Of a stretch of DNA of 64,000 bases, positions 1 through 11,600 are shown in pieces (within the stretch, counting starts at the first letter, position 1; each line of letters opens with the position of its first letter). The position numbers were made by a program, and so were the translations under genes. Source of the stretch: Balanoglossus misakiensis (Eukaryota > Hemichordata); the NCBI GenBank assembly GCA_040954595.2, contig CM082591.2, positions 3,038,001 through 3,102,000 of the forward strand. Reading direction: 5' to 3'. The notes under the pieces are model-generated. The model was not told the DNA's origin. It searched no databases and saw nothing but the letters and a program-made list of their open reading frames with translations.

Positions 1-743
1 CATGTGAAATTGTTTAGCTCTCGTGACTAAAAGCGATTCATGCATCCAGTATCTGAACAAATGACAACTCATCTATAATGGCCAGATTACGCCACAGTGT
101 ACACACAACACAACACTACAAAAAGAGAAAATAACGTCAAGTAAACATAACATAATGCCGAATAAAACTCGAAAAGGAATTTTAATAAATACAAGAGCAG
201 CTTAAGATTTTAGAAATAATAAGTTCCAAATAACGATGATAAAAATTAAACAAAGGTTCATTATGTTTACCGAAGGGTCGATCGCCATGCTTGGCAGCCA
301 TTTTGAAATCGTGTGTGATTTTTCCTCATCCCTAGTTTGTGCTCTCTGTGTGTTTTTTTTCTGTTTAAAGAAAACCAAGTTAATAGAAGCAACTCTTTGT
401 AAACGCTGGATGCAACGAAAACTTATAAGTTCCCCTAAACGTAAAAACTTTGAATACAACTGTAGTTGAAGTGTACATGTACTTGCATGCATGCATGCAT
501 ATATGTATGTATGCTATCTCATGATCTATCTCTCTCATGAATCGCCTCTCCTGGTGAAGAATATACAATGGCTTGCTTTGCATTTTTTATCGGCTCGCGT
601 GGAGTTGCAAGACATACAGTTCAATCCAAGACCAAGAATGTAGGCAGCATGAAATCGCATTCCTGGTTGCAGTAACCTAGCTGAGAAATCCCCCTGTGAC
701 AGAAGCTAGCTGTACAATATTTACATCATTATTCATTCCATTT
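1..743. other. 3' flank of the first sulfotransferase gene, no gene seen
   Basis: This stretch lies downstream of the minus-strand sulfotransferase gene. Small open frames on both strands have no recognisable domain and low complexity. A short ATGC/ATGT-rich run occurs around 484-512. I see no RNA gene here. Confidence 0.5.
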
Positions 744-1793
744 TCATTTTGTGAGCAGTCCTTCGCTTATTAGTTGCTGCCGAATGAGCTCCATCCGTCG
801 CCTGATGAAAAAGTAGAACTCGTATTCAATGCTCAATCTATCTCGCATGATTTTCTTCACTTGGTCAGACGGTTCCTTCCTCTGCACCGACTTGTAAGAC
901 TCCACCAGGCCCTTCTCCAGGGTCGCTTGATATGCTTCCGGGGCGCCCTCGAAGAAGTGCGGAAGTAGCTGCTCTAGAATGTATAAGGTCGAGTTGAACT
1001 CTTCCAAGGCACCGACGAATATGAAGTGATCTATGACGTTCTGTTTGGCAGTTTCCAGCGCCCATCTTGTCGGTACGTCACATCCGGGATTCTGGCCGCA
1101 GAAATATGGTATGATAGCGAAAATGTTCGTTATGTTACACTCAGGGCGGTTCTCGAGGACACAGTCGTCGAAAGTCAAGTTGATGTCCCGGCCACTGGCG
1201 TCACTGCGCGTCAGCACTCCGTCGCCGAATCGCGAATAATAGAAGAATGATATCGTGCGGTTCAACGGGTCGCGGATGAGGTTTATCCAATATGGCGTCT
1301 CCACACCGAACCGATCAAAATCCACGAAATTCAAGTGGCGGTTGTAGATGAACGGCGGATCGTAGGAATCAACTTCGAAGGCGAATTCTGCCTGCTCGTG
1401 TTCCTGCAACCGCTTTTTGTCAAAAATTTTGCTCTTCACGTGCGGGAACTTGTGTTTCTTGGACAGGAGATCAATGGTGTGAACCAGACTGCGGCTGCCA
1501 CATTTGCCTACCCTGTTGAACACAAGCCTAGATGTGTTCCGTATGGTGGCTATGTCCAACGGCAGTCCTTTACCCGCGTCCAGCAATGTCTGACGTAGGT
1601 TTCTCTCCTGGTCTGTCTTAGTTTCTGGCGCGAATGCAGCCGGTTGCGGTTGTTGTATTTCACTGGCCGACCTAGATTCTACCGGACTCACAACAATATC
1701 AAACGATCGCGACAGGTACGTGATCAGCAGTATGGCCATGGTAACAGTCAGGATGACTTTTGGCACGATGTTAATGTTCCTTGCTCTTGGCAT
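744..1793 (-). CDS. Uronyl 2-O-sulfotransferase-like protein, copy 1
   Basis: Single-exon gene for a 349-residue Golgi sulfotransferase of the heparan/dermatan sulfate 2-O-sulfotransferase family, closest in pattern to uronyl 2-sulfotransferase (UST). Such enzymes move sulfate from PAPS to uronic acid in glycosaminoglycans. Residues 11-30 form one hydrophobic signal anchor near the N-terminus, as in type II Golgi enzymes. The PAPS 5'-phosphosulfate loop is VGKCGSRS at 95-102. The RH pair at 152-153 holds the His that probably acts as catalytic base in this family. The 3'-phosphate segment is INLIRDP at 170-176. A CGQ-P-C motif and a YEFY motif near the C-terminus also match UST. The start is the first Met of the open frame, just ahead of the anchor. 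A paralogue lies at 4949-5947. The substrate is inferred; a 2-O-sulfotransferase of chondroitin/dermatan type is the likely alternative. Confidence 0.85.
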   Translation of the reverse strand: MPRARNINIVPKVILTVTMAILLITYLSRSFDIVVSPVESRSASEIQQPQPAAFAPETKTDQERNLRQTLLDAGKGLPLDIATIRNTSRLVFNRVGKCGSRSLVHTIDLLSKKHKFPHVKSKIFDKKRLQEHEQAEFAFEVDSYDPPFIYNRHLNFVDFDRFGVETPYWINLIRDPLNRTISFFYYSRFGDGVLTRSDASGRDINLTFDDCVLENRPECNITNIFAIIPYFCGQNPGCDVPTRWALETAKQNVIDHFIFVGALEEFNSTLYILEQLLPHFFEGAPEAYQATLEKGLVESYKSVQRKEPSDQVKKIMRDRLSIEYEFYFFIRRRMELIRQQLISEGLLTK

Positions 1794-1932
1794 TGTGGTG
1801 ACTTTTCAGGGAGATATGATAATTTACTTCAACAGCGTTGCCAACCGGTGTGCAGTGACAGACCCTGTAGCAATAAAAGAAAGTTCCATCTTTATGTTCA
1901 CATAAATAATTGCTACATAAGGATCTTTTTAT

Positions 1933-2025
1933 AGTCTTCGCGGGAAACTAGTCTTGGCGGCAAAGTATAGTCTTGGCGGGAAAGTATGGTCTTGGTGGAA
2001 TGGCATGGTTTGGGCGGGAAGGCAT
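1933..2025. repeat. 19-bp tandem repeat with E2F-like core
   Basis: About five imperfect copies of a 19-bp unit of the form AGTCTTGGCGGGAAAGTAT. The core TTGGCGGGAAA resembles an E2F site. The array begins about 140 bp upstream of the ATG of the minus-strand sulfotransferase, so it could be part of its promoter. The repeat structure is seen directly; regulatory function is inference. Confidence 0.6.
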
Positions 2026-4948
2026 AGTTGGCAAAGTGAGAATTGGTGTCTGGGTATACAAAATGGCGACCGACCTCGGACAGATGGTTGCATCATTTTG
2101 GGGTTGGTAACAGCATGGAGGTATAGGCCTAAGCGCTATTAGTTATTTGAAGGCACCAAATAATACATTGGTCTGTAACCCTAAGCAAATTAACTCCACT
2201 CCAGTTCCAGGTTATAACAACTGTCTTTGTCTAAGGCCTAATATAAGCTTCGAGGTGTTTGATCGGATTTCGGATTACGGCCTGGTGTTTGCCATTCATT
2301 TCTGTATTCGCTTATGAATGTAGATACAACAGATGTGAATATATATTAATTTTCGTCAGATATTGTGGGTAATATTGTCCTGCTTTTGAATATAGTTTCC
2401 CCGGAATCATACGATTATTAAAAAGAGCCGGCCCCAAACTATGCTGCCCGTATCATCGCATTTCCGTAATGTAATTAGCAGAAAATCAGAGAGATACATA
2501 CATCTGAATAAAACCATTTCATACGCGTTTAAAATCAGACAATGACCCCAAAATGAAAATTACAAAATGACGTGGTTGCCAGTACTAAATAGCTTCCCTG
2601 ATTTTTAACGGCAGCTGCTGCTGCAGTGGAAATCCTACCAAAACAATACTAGTCCGCGTATTGCGCGTAAATACCCATTTCAAATACATGTGCATGTATT
2701 TTTTTTATTCACAACTGTCAATCATGCAGATTTATTAAAAGGGCAATGCATATTTCTGTTAGGTCCGTTTTGTACGGTCAACACCTGTGCCAGATAATTC
2801 CCCTGTTCATGATCAACAACCGTCAGTCTAGTGGCCTTTTCCCACATTAAATAATATTTTAACTTATTTCTTTTGAATTGAAGCGTTTTTTTTTCTAACT
2901 GGTGTGCTCAAGCTCGTTCAGACCGTTATCCACTTAGATTAGTTCACAGTCCCTCAATCATTTCCCGATCATGGTTAGCTAGATGCTGTCTGGATTGCAT
3001 ACAACATTTTTATTTCTCTAAAATTGCCTCGCAAACTTGACTTCTGGGCCTTCAGCCTTGGCACATGTTGGTTCAATAGTTGCATACATATACGTTATTA
3101 TCCATGGCCTAATGGCCTTTGTGAGAAACAAATGGCTATAAGCCTTGCCAATCCCCAGGAAGCAGCATTCCCATAAACCAGTTTACAGGCGTTTGCAAAG
3201 GACAGAGCTTGTATTAATGATGCATCAAATGTTGCCACCAAAATTTAACTTTCTAGGTAGCGGTAATAGATGACACATATGCATGGATGTGCTCTTTGGT
3301 CTGTAGACAGATGTAGTACATGTACAACATGTATAACTTAACTGTAGATTAGACTTCCTAACGTGGTACTCAACGATGGGTTTACATGTCTTATTTTGGT
3401 CTTGTGTTTTTTTTTGGTATTAATCCACTACCATGAACCGTGAGTTTTTTTTTTGTATTAATCCACTACCATGAACCGTGAACTACAGTTAATTTCATAT
3501 CCCCTATAGTTGGTCTTTAGCATGTTTTACATAAATAGATGCACATGTAAAATAAATACACGGCATGAAAGGACAGTATAAATAAAGCTACAAACCGATG
3601 AGAAATCACACAAAAAATATGAAAGAGCAAAAAAATCAATAAGCTGTCAGAACTGTTTGATGGTACACGATTGATAGATCGTGCTAGGTGGACTTACCGA
3701 TACGGATGTATTAAAGCGACGGTCGAAGACCAACTTCCTCTTGAGTTATTAGATGGGGATATTTGGTCTTCTTTGTGAAGGGATGGTGATGTGCCCGAGT
3801 TGCAAATGTTAGCAGCGGACACACTTGGATGGTGCAACTGACTGTACATGTGTGCCAACAATATCACCATCAGCTGTGAATGTCGATGAAATTTATTGTC
3901 GTTGTATTGTAATTGTGGTCGACCAATCAGCTTACGGCAATCTGCTTGTAAACCAGCATATGTAATTGGGGTTAAAGGTCAGGTCTCCGGATATACGTGT
4001 ACTTTTTAAAATTTCAAACGCTTGTGCTTCGTGAACAGTGCTATATGATGCCCGGTGCAGTAAAATTTCTAATCATTGCAAGTTTTAAAAGGCGTTATGT
4101 AAATTGGGTTTACTGGGCTCACTCGCCATGAGCTCGGCTTAGTTTTTGTATCTTTGCAAAATATCCACCATTACATTTTCACTGTCACCATTGGTGGCGT
4201 TGTCCAATTTACGCTTCTTTCGTTTTCATTGTAAAACATGCATAAATGTAACAACCTTTATAATCTGTAGAGGGCGCCATTATTAGGTTAAAATTGGGAA
4301 AACAAACCACTACTACGCTGTTATTCGTGACAATATCCTTTTACAAATGCTATCATACCTATGGCTAAATCTATATAAAATTCTAGTTTATTATGATTAA
4401 TTCATTCATTTATGGATAAGTTCTATTTCAAGCGATGGTAACTTGTTGACACTGGTGTTTAAACAGAAATGTTTGCGATAAACCATACTGCAAATATTTT
4501 CATTGGCTTCTGTATGTTGAATACTCCATGAGGTATTTCTGGCAGCAAAAGTGGTTATAGAAATGTCTCATACTGGCAACATATGATGCGACGTTGACGA
4601 CCTACAATATCTCTCACTTAGCAGGTTTTATATTTGGCGTGTTTGGTTTGCAGATGCGATTACGAAATGAATGAGCCAAGAATGAGAATCCCATGTTTTA
4701 TTGACAGTTTCTCCGACAGCTGTGAGTACAGCGTCCATATGTGTGTCTAAAATACATTTTGGTTGCCTGGAGTCCATATTAGATGATGCCTAGATAATCT
4801 GGGAAAGGGAAAGGGAAAAGTCGTGTACCTGATAGGGTAGTGATGGTGGTGGTGGTGGTGGTACTCGAATTTTTCTTAAAATGTTAGTGCGAAACATCAA
4901 TTTTGTAATTTCAGGAGACTCTGGTTGCAGTAATACTGCTTGTGGCCG
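2026..4948. other. Intergenic region between the two sulfotransferase genes
   Basis: No supported gene. The stretch contains a direct duplication at 3407-3482, annotated separately, and a short GGT run near 4848-4860. Open frames are short and show no family pattern. Confidence 0.5.
3407..3482. repeat. Tandem duplication of a ~38-bp unit
   Basis: Two adjacent copies of a unit made of a T-run followed by GTATTAATCCACTACCATGA and then ACCGTGA. The copies differ by about one base in the T/G tract. This looks like a local slippage or duplication event with no gene attached. Confidence 0.75.
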
Positions 4949-5947
4949 TCAAAGTCTATCATTTGTGATGAGTTGACCTTTCATCATGTCGTGTCGTTTC
5001 CTAATAAATTCATAAAATTCATACTCCAAACTCATTCGCCCTCTCATGATCTCTTTTACGGTATCTGAGGGTTCCCTTTTCCCGAGAGTTTTGAAGGTGT
5101 CAATGATCCCACTTTCCAGAACTCGCTGATATGCTTTCCAGGCTCCGTCAAAAAACTGCGGCATCACTCTTTCCAGGATGTGAATGGACGCGCGCAGGTC
5201 CTCGAGAATGCCAACGTAGACAAAATACTTGGCGACATTGCGTTTGGCGTTCTCAAGCGCCCATTTGGTAGGCGACAAGCACCTGGCGTCTTGGCCGCAG
5301 AAGTGTGGTATGCTCACGAAGGTGGCTTCAACGGTGCACTCGGGCTTATTTTCCAGCACACATTCATCGAACGTCAGGTTCAGTTTCGCGCCAGCCATAT
5401 GTGTAAGCGGCACGCCCTGCCTGTCGCCGAACCGGATGTAGTAGAACAGCGACACAGCGCGATCCAGTGGGTCACGAATGAGATTCATCCAAGATGGCGC
5501 CTCCCGACCCAAGTTATCCAGGACCACAAAATCCAGATGTCTGTCGTACAGAAACGGTGCCTTGTACTTTGTCAGTTCCTGTCCAAACTCTACACGTTCC
5601 CGCGGGTCCAGACGTCGCCAGTTGTAAAAAGAACTGGCAATGTGGGAAAAATCATTTTTGTTCGACAGGATATTCACCGCCCTCAGAAGCGAACGACTGC
5701 CGCATTTCCCAACTCTGTTGAACACGAGTCTAGAAATGTTTCGCGTGGCCGTGAGGTTAACCGGAAGTCCCATCGATGCACTCACTTGCTGACTTTGGTC
5801 GTTGTTACTGTCCGAAGAATGCACATCATATGAGCCGGTTTTGATTGGAATAGAATCCATCGTCCAGGCAATGTTTGCACAATTATATTGATGCAAAACC
5901 AGAAGAATTGTCAGGGCGACAGATGATGTAATTAGTGTTATTTTCAT
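4949..5947 (-). CDS. Uronyl 2-O-sulfotransferase-like protein, copy 2
   Basis: A 332-residue paralogue of the protein at 744-1793, from the same Golgi glycosaminoglycan 2-O-sulfotransferase family. From the start chosen here (MKITLITSS), residues 3-20 form the signal anchor. The PAPS loop VGKCGSRS is at 79-86, the RH motif at 136-137 and the IRDP 3'-phosphate segment at 157-160. The CGQ-x-x-C and YEFYEF motifs are kept. The open frame runs upstream to 6097, but that part has no family match. A TTTTTCAG acceptor-like site near 6020 suggests the upstream part is 5' UTR, so the inner Met just before the hydrophobic segment is preferred. The stem between anchor and catalytic domain differs from copy 1 while motifs are conserved, which indicates an older duplication. 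Confidence 0.83.
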   Translation of the reverse strand: MKITLITSSVALTILLVLHQYNCANIAWTMDSIPIKTGSYDVHSSDSNNDQSQQVSASMGLPVNLTATRNISRLVFNRVGKCGSRSLLRAVNILSNKNDFSHIASSFYNWRRLDPRERVEFGQELTKYKAPFLYDRHLDFVVLDNLGREAPSWMNLIRDPLDRAVSLFYYIRFGDRQGVPLTHMAGAKLNLTFDECVLENKPECTVEATFVSIPHFCGQDARCLSPTKWALENAKRNVAKYFVYVGILEDLRASIHILERVMPQFFDGAWKAYQRVLESGIIDTFKTLGKREPSDTVKEIMRGRMSLEYEFYEFIRKRHDMMKGQLITNDRL

Positions 5948-8625
5948 TATCGAAGTGTTATCAACGTTGACGTGGACAGTCCCTTTGAAACTTCTATATA
6001 TCTTCAGTAGCCAAACCTGAAAAATTACCATAAGATGTCGGATCTCAGCTGAATGTTCAAATTCTGGAAACCTGACATTACAGGATACAAGCAACAACCC
6101 ACGCCTGGCGCCTTAGATGTCTTTATGTTTAAATTTATCGGAGTATTAATATTATTAGTTAGTTATAAGTAGCGTTCGTGTTTTAGACAGGTTGCTATAT
6201 ACATTTGTATAATCATGCTTGATGCATGTGTAGTAAATCTCAATGTAAACTTTACGAGAATAATTGTGAGTTTTGCTGTACTTAAAATGACACATGGAAA
6301 TTCTCCTTAGTTTTTACAATACTTTAGTCTTATACTTAGGCAATGTGCCTAATAACACATCCCCACAAACAAAAACAGGGACACCGCAAAACGATAAATA
6401 TACAGATTATAAAGGTCTCAAATTAAATTTAAAACAATATTATTATAGAGACATAGAAAACACGTTGTCCTGCAGGGTCTATGATTTATGTCTCAAATTA
6501 ATCCGTAATTCCAATATGAAAAAAAAACTGACTAAAGTGGCAGAAAAATACGAGCAGTAGTCACAAATGTTAAACGAAAAAACAGGTGTTCGCCCCATAT
6601 CTGCGAGAGGCAAGGTGCCTTTTTCAAGGCAGTATGAACATATCATTCAAAAGCAATAAGATGTAGTCCAGACATGCCAGCCAGCGGAGTGGTTTCGTGT
6701 AGGGTGTCTGAAACACTACTTAGGCGTCAGGGCTAATTACTCATGATACATGCAGTTATTCCTGCGCAATCTGAATCGGAAATATTTCGCTTACCTTTCC
6801 TCTCGTTCCATGCAAATGCATAGATTCGTCACTGCATGTGTGTGGTGGCGAACAGCGTTGACTGAAACTCGGCTATACGGAGTTGTGAAAGAAGTGGTAC
6901 GCTGGAACTGTTTATAAGTCCAACTGAACTAGGATGTCCGATGCGAGGACATCCGGGTATTCTTGTTGACCAATACACTCCACCACAGCTGCTGGACACG
7001 CCGTTCTGAATTATTGGTAACCTGTCAAAGCCGATTACTGATGTAATTTTTGAAAAGATATCTTTCCACATACTCTTAAATGGAAAAAAATCGATTAAAT
7101 GTTGAAAATCGTTCGTCCTGATTGATATTATATAAAAGATATAAAACAGCGTATATTGAACTGTCTATAGGGTTAATAAAAATCCAATTCGGTTCACAAT
7201 TCAGTATCACAGACGCTCATTTGAATAATCAATTCAGGATATCAAATAAAATAGTAACTTTCATAGTTTTTCATCACGGATATATATTTGTGACGTATAT
7301 TTAATTTCCTGTTGTTAATGACCCAAATATTTGACATGGGAATTACTGAAAGATGTTCTTTAACGCGGGTACACGCCTAACAATTGGTTATAGTATTGTA
7401 ATTACGGAAGTCCTAGCTAAATATATAAGCAAAATATAACAGATGTGTATATAAGTTTATTTATACTTTATTTGACAAATGTGTCATTCCCTGAATTTTA
7501 CGATGACATGAAACATCCTCGGCTATAAAATTTGGTTCTGCCTGTCGATTCTCAGTATTTCCGGAAATTAATTGGATTTTTCAAAGAATTCAATGTACGT
7601 TATTCGTTTGTGTCCAGGATTATCTGTAATTAAAATTCCGCGACGGCGTTACTATGAAGGATTGAGCAAACAGTGGCGAAATCACGAGATTTTGACACTC
7701 TTTGTGAGCTCTTACACACATTCCATAGTTCCATCCCATCCCATCCACCCAACCAACTACCAATCCAAAACGACTCCTGGCGTTTGATTCAAACACAAAA
7801 TAGCAGTACGTCCCATCAGTTCAAACAATATTTAATGACAAATATATTTAATTTCTACAGATTGCAGAAACTTTTTAAGCGGAAAAACGTTGAAAAACCA
7901 TCACACTTGTAAAATTACAATTATTGGTAAATATTCAGACGCAGGAGCTATATTTGAATAATTGTTTCCTTTCTTCAAAAATTCAAGAAATAAAACCGTC
8001 CGTATCTCTTCTAGTACTTAATCATTTTCATTAATTTTGCCTGCTTAAAAATCAATCTCTCAGATTGTATTCAAAAATACAGTAGTATCATTCATCTAAC
8101 TATTAAAAAATCACTATACATAATTGTATGTAAGAATTTCGTGTTTTTGTAAGTAAATGTCGAGTAAAATTGGAAATGAGTTTGCTGTAAAAATTCACAA
8201 TGCTTTAGCTTTTGCCAATTTGTGAGACTTTGTGATCCGTCTGGTGGCGGCACATTCTCGTGTCAAAGTCCACGGAATTTGTGTTTCTGTTAATTAACGA
8301 CTTCAGAGTGGTGACGTCACGTCCGGTGGTCGAAATACTCCGTTAACGCATTTGAATAACCTGGCTTTATTTTGCTCGCACCAAAGAAAACAAAAATGGT
8401 GGATTGTCTATATGTACTGCGTAGCTGCTCACCCAAAAGTTCACACGCATTTCATAGTGTTTGAGTATTGTGGTCCCTTCAACCACTGATCAACTTTCAG
8501 CATTTTAAAATTAATCTTGTGGGTTTCTACTTGCCAGAAACATTAACACACATGGGAATTGTTGCCCTTACTTGCTGGACTCGGCACTAACATTGTGGCC
8601 AATGGGAAATGAATTACTGTTTTGC
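5948..8625. other. Intergenic, AT-rich
   Basis: The stretch separates the 5' end of sulfotransferase copy 2 from the 3' end of the first ankyrin gene. Roughly 5948-6020 is probably 5' UTR of the sulfotransferase. The remainder is AT-rich, with scattered short open frames that show no domain. No RNA gene or mobile-element end was recognised. Confidence 0.45.
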
Positions 8626-11600
8626 CTATTGGATGACACACTCCTTTCCACCATGTTCTTGTAACAATTGCACGACATTGCTGTGTTTGTTCTTGCCGGC
8701 CAATCGCAGTGGAGTATCATACATTCTGTCTTTAAGATTGACGTCAGCTCCATTGTCCAGCAGCAGCTTGACGACGTCATAGTGCCCTCTCTCGGCAGCG
8801 TAGTGCAGAGGCGATTTCAAGACGTCGTTCACTTGGTTGACGTCCGCCTTGTTCTTGATCAGGATTCTGACGACTTTGAGGCGCCCGCTGTCGGCGGCCG
8901 CGTGCAGAGGCGACCAGCCTTGGAAGTCCTTTGCATTGACCGTCGAACCCTTGAGAAGCAGGAGCTCGACGACGCTGAGATGTCCATTGGCCGCGGCTCG
9001 GTGGAGGGGTCTGTCTGTGAGTGGCTCGTCGTAGGCGGCGCCTTTGTTAATCAGAAACTCGCAAGCTTCTGTGTGGCCCTCTGTGGCGGCAAAATGAAGA
9101 GGTGTGAGCTCCCAGTCGTTCTGGAAAACGAGCTGGTTGATATGACTCGTTTTCTGCAAGAGTGAGTTCAGAACCACGACGTCGCCATTTATAGCTGCAC
9201 AATGCAGAGGTGACAATTTACAAGCTGGATACTCCAAAATTACATTATTTTCCAGAAGAACATCCACCACGTCTCCATGGCCGAATGCGCACGCAGCATG
9301 TAATGGCGACAGCCTCGTTCTGAACTCTTCATCCTCGTTCCCAACGATGTCCAGCGTGGCACCTTTATCCACGAGATACTGCACTACTTCAGTGAAGCCG
9401 TTCGCACTTGCAAAGAGTACAGGCGTGTCGTTGTCCTTTGTTTTTGCGTTGATGTCAGCTGAGTGCTCCACCAAGAACTTCACCATTTCCAGGTTTCCTT
9501 TCATCGAAGCGAAATGGAGGGGCGTTTCGTTCACCTTGTTCCTCGCATCGATAGCTGCACCTTTAGCCTGTAGCAATTTCATGATATCCAGCTGTTCCTT
9601 CTCGGCTGACACGTGGAGTACACTGTCGCCGGTCTTCTCCGTCGATGTGATGTCAGCACCGTGGCGGAGTAGCACTTCGCAGATCTCATAGTTTCCGTTG
9701 ACTATGGCCATGTGCAGCGGCATGGACCCGTGGATGTTTGGAACATTCACGAACGCTCCCCTCATGAGCAAGCGCTCTATGATCTTCACGTGTCCCTTCC
9801 ACGCGGCGTAGTGGAGTGGAGTCGACTTGTATCTGTTGAGGACATCCACCTTTGCGCCTGCGTCCAGCAACTCGACAACTGCGTTCAGATGTCCTTTGTT
9901 TGAGGCGTGGTGGAGAGCTGTGGCCTCGTCAATGTCCACTGCTTCCAAGAGTGATGGCTCCCGGCGGAACAGCACAGCCATGAGATGCGGCTGGCCATAC
10001 TCAGCAGCAAAGTGCAGGAGCGTGTGTTTCTTATCAGAAACTGCCTTGATGTCGGCACCCTTGTTTATAAGGAACTCCATGATTGGCTGATGTCCGTGCT
10101 GGCAGGCAAAGTGTAACGGTACACAGTCATTCTCGTTGCGGGCGTTCATGTTGGCACCCTTGCTGACAAGAAACTTCACGATCGGAAGGTGTCCAGAAGA
10201 GCACGCAACATGAAGTGGCGCGTTCCCATCTGCCCCAGAGCAGTTGACTGTCCCGTTGTTATGGATTAGAAGCTCGATGAACTCCTTGTGTCCGTTCTGT
10301 GCGGCGTAGTGGACTGATGTGTACACTTTTCCGTTGCCAAGGTCGGGAATAGCGCCCTCGCTCAGCAGATATTTCCCGACAGCCAGCCGTCCTCCGTCGG
10401 CTGCATAATGGAGTGGGGTGTTGCCGTCCAGCGAAGCCGTGTTCACCTCAACTCCTTTCTGTATGATACGCTTGACAACATCCAGGTTTCCTCTGTGGGA
10501 GGCAAAGTGAAGCGCGTTCTCGCCTTTCTTGTTGGTGACGTTCATGTTTGCCCCCTTCTCGAGGAGCAGGTCAAATGCCTCAAGGCTTCCGAAGTCAGCA
10601 GCCCCATGGACAGCCGTCTCCCCATTATCATCGGCCGAATCGATGTCGATATCGGGAAAGTTCTCCAGTAAATACTTCACCATTTCCGAGTAGCCCCACC
10701 TAGCAGCCATGGACAGCAGACTGACCCCACGTTTTGTGAAGATCTTCCAGTCAGCGCCCTGCTCGATCAGGACCTTCAGGGCTTCGAAGTTCCCAGCAGC
10801 ACAGGCAACGTGGACTGGGGTCTCCCCAAGCTTGCCCTGCACGTTCACGTTAAATGTCTCCTCGCAGAGTTTCAGAATGTCTTTCAGGTTTCCCGCCTTG
10901 GCTGCTTTGTGCAACGGCGTCTCCCCCTTGTCTGCCTCTCCCGCCTCCTGCATGAGCTGAATGGCCGCGAAGGATTTCACTTTCTTGGCAATCTCTATCG
11001 CCGTCAGACCGTGATGGTCGCTCGATTCGTTCTCCACTGTCATTGCACACAGCTTCTTGAAATCAGGAGTCCTGTGGAAGAGCCCACCCATGACCCGAAT
11101 CTGTCCGTGAATGATCGACTTGTGAAGAAGGGAGTATCCATTTTGCTGGGCGAATGTGTTGACTGTTTTCGTCAACTCCAGTGCTGTCTTCCTGTCGTCT
11201 GTCTCAAGGAGTTGAAAGAGGCGCTCCTCTGGCGTGAGGTTGTCCGTTATCGAATCTACAAACAACAACGACAAAAATTCATATCATTAGTAAACACAAT
11301 CATTATCATGTACAACTTACAAAGGCAGTGGTCCTTTTAAGCTTTATTTAAAAGCATAATTTTTGTTAAAAATTTAAAAAGACACCTGAGTAAAAGAGTA
11401 TATGAAAAGAAGTCTGGATGACAGCGCCATCAACGGGACATTCCTATATCCGGCCCTTGCCTTTGTTTGTGTCAGGCTACCAATGAATGTCAACAGAGGC
11501 CTAGGGCTTCCCTTTGCAAACACATATTGAGCAGTATTGTATAGTCGGTTATTCATTGATTTGACTGTCGGCCGAAGTGGTAGATTGACCAAACCACAAC

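Noticed and set aside
5948-6097. N-terminal extension of sulfotransferase copy 2
   Set aside because: The extra codons have no family match and precede an inner Met next to the signal anchor. An acceptor-like TTTTTCAG suggests 5' UTR.
11256-11274. Start of ankyrin gene 1 inside the open frame at 11274
   Set aside because: The codon is TTG within a polypyrimidine tract ending in TAG, which is a splice acceptor.
8668-11340. Long plus-strand frames opposite the ankyrin, patched, sulfotransferase and peroxidase exons
   Set aside because: They are antisense shadows of strongly coding exons and contain no independent domain.
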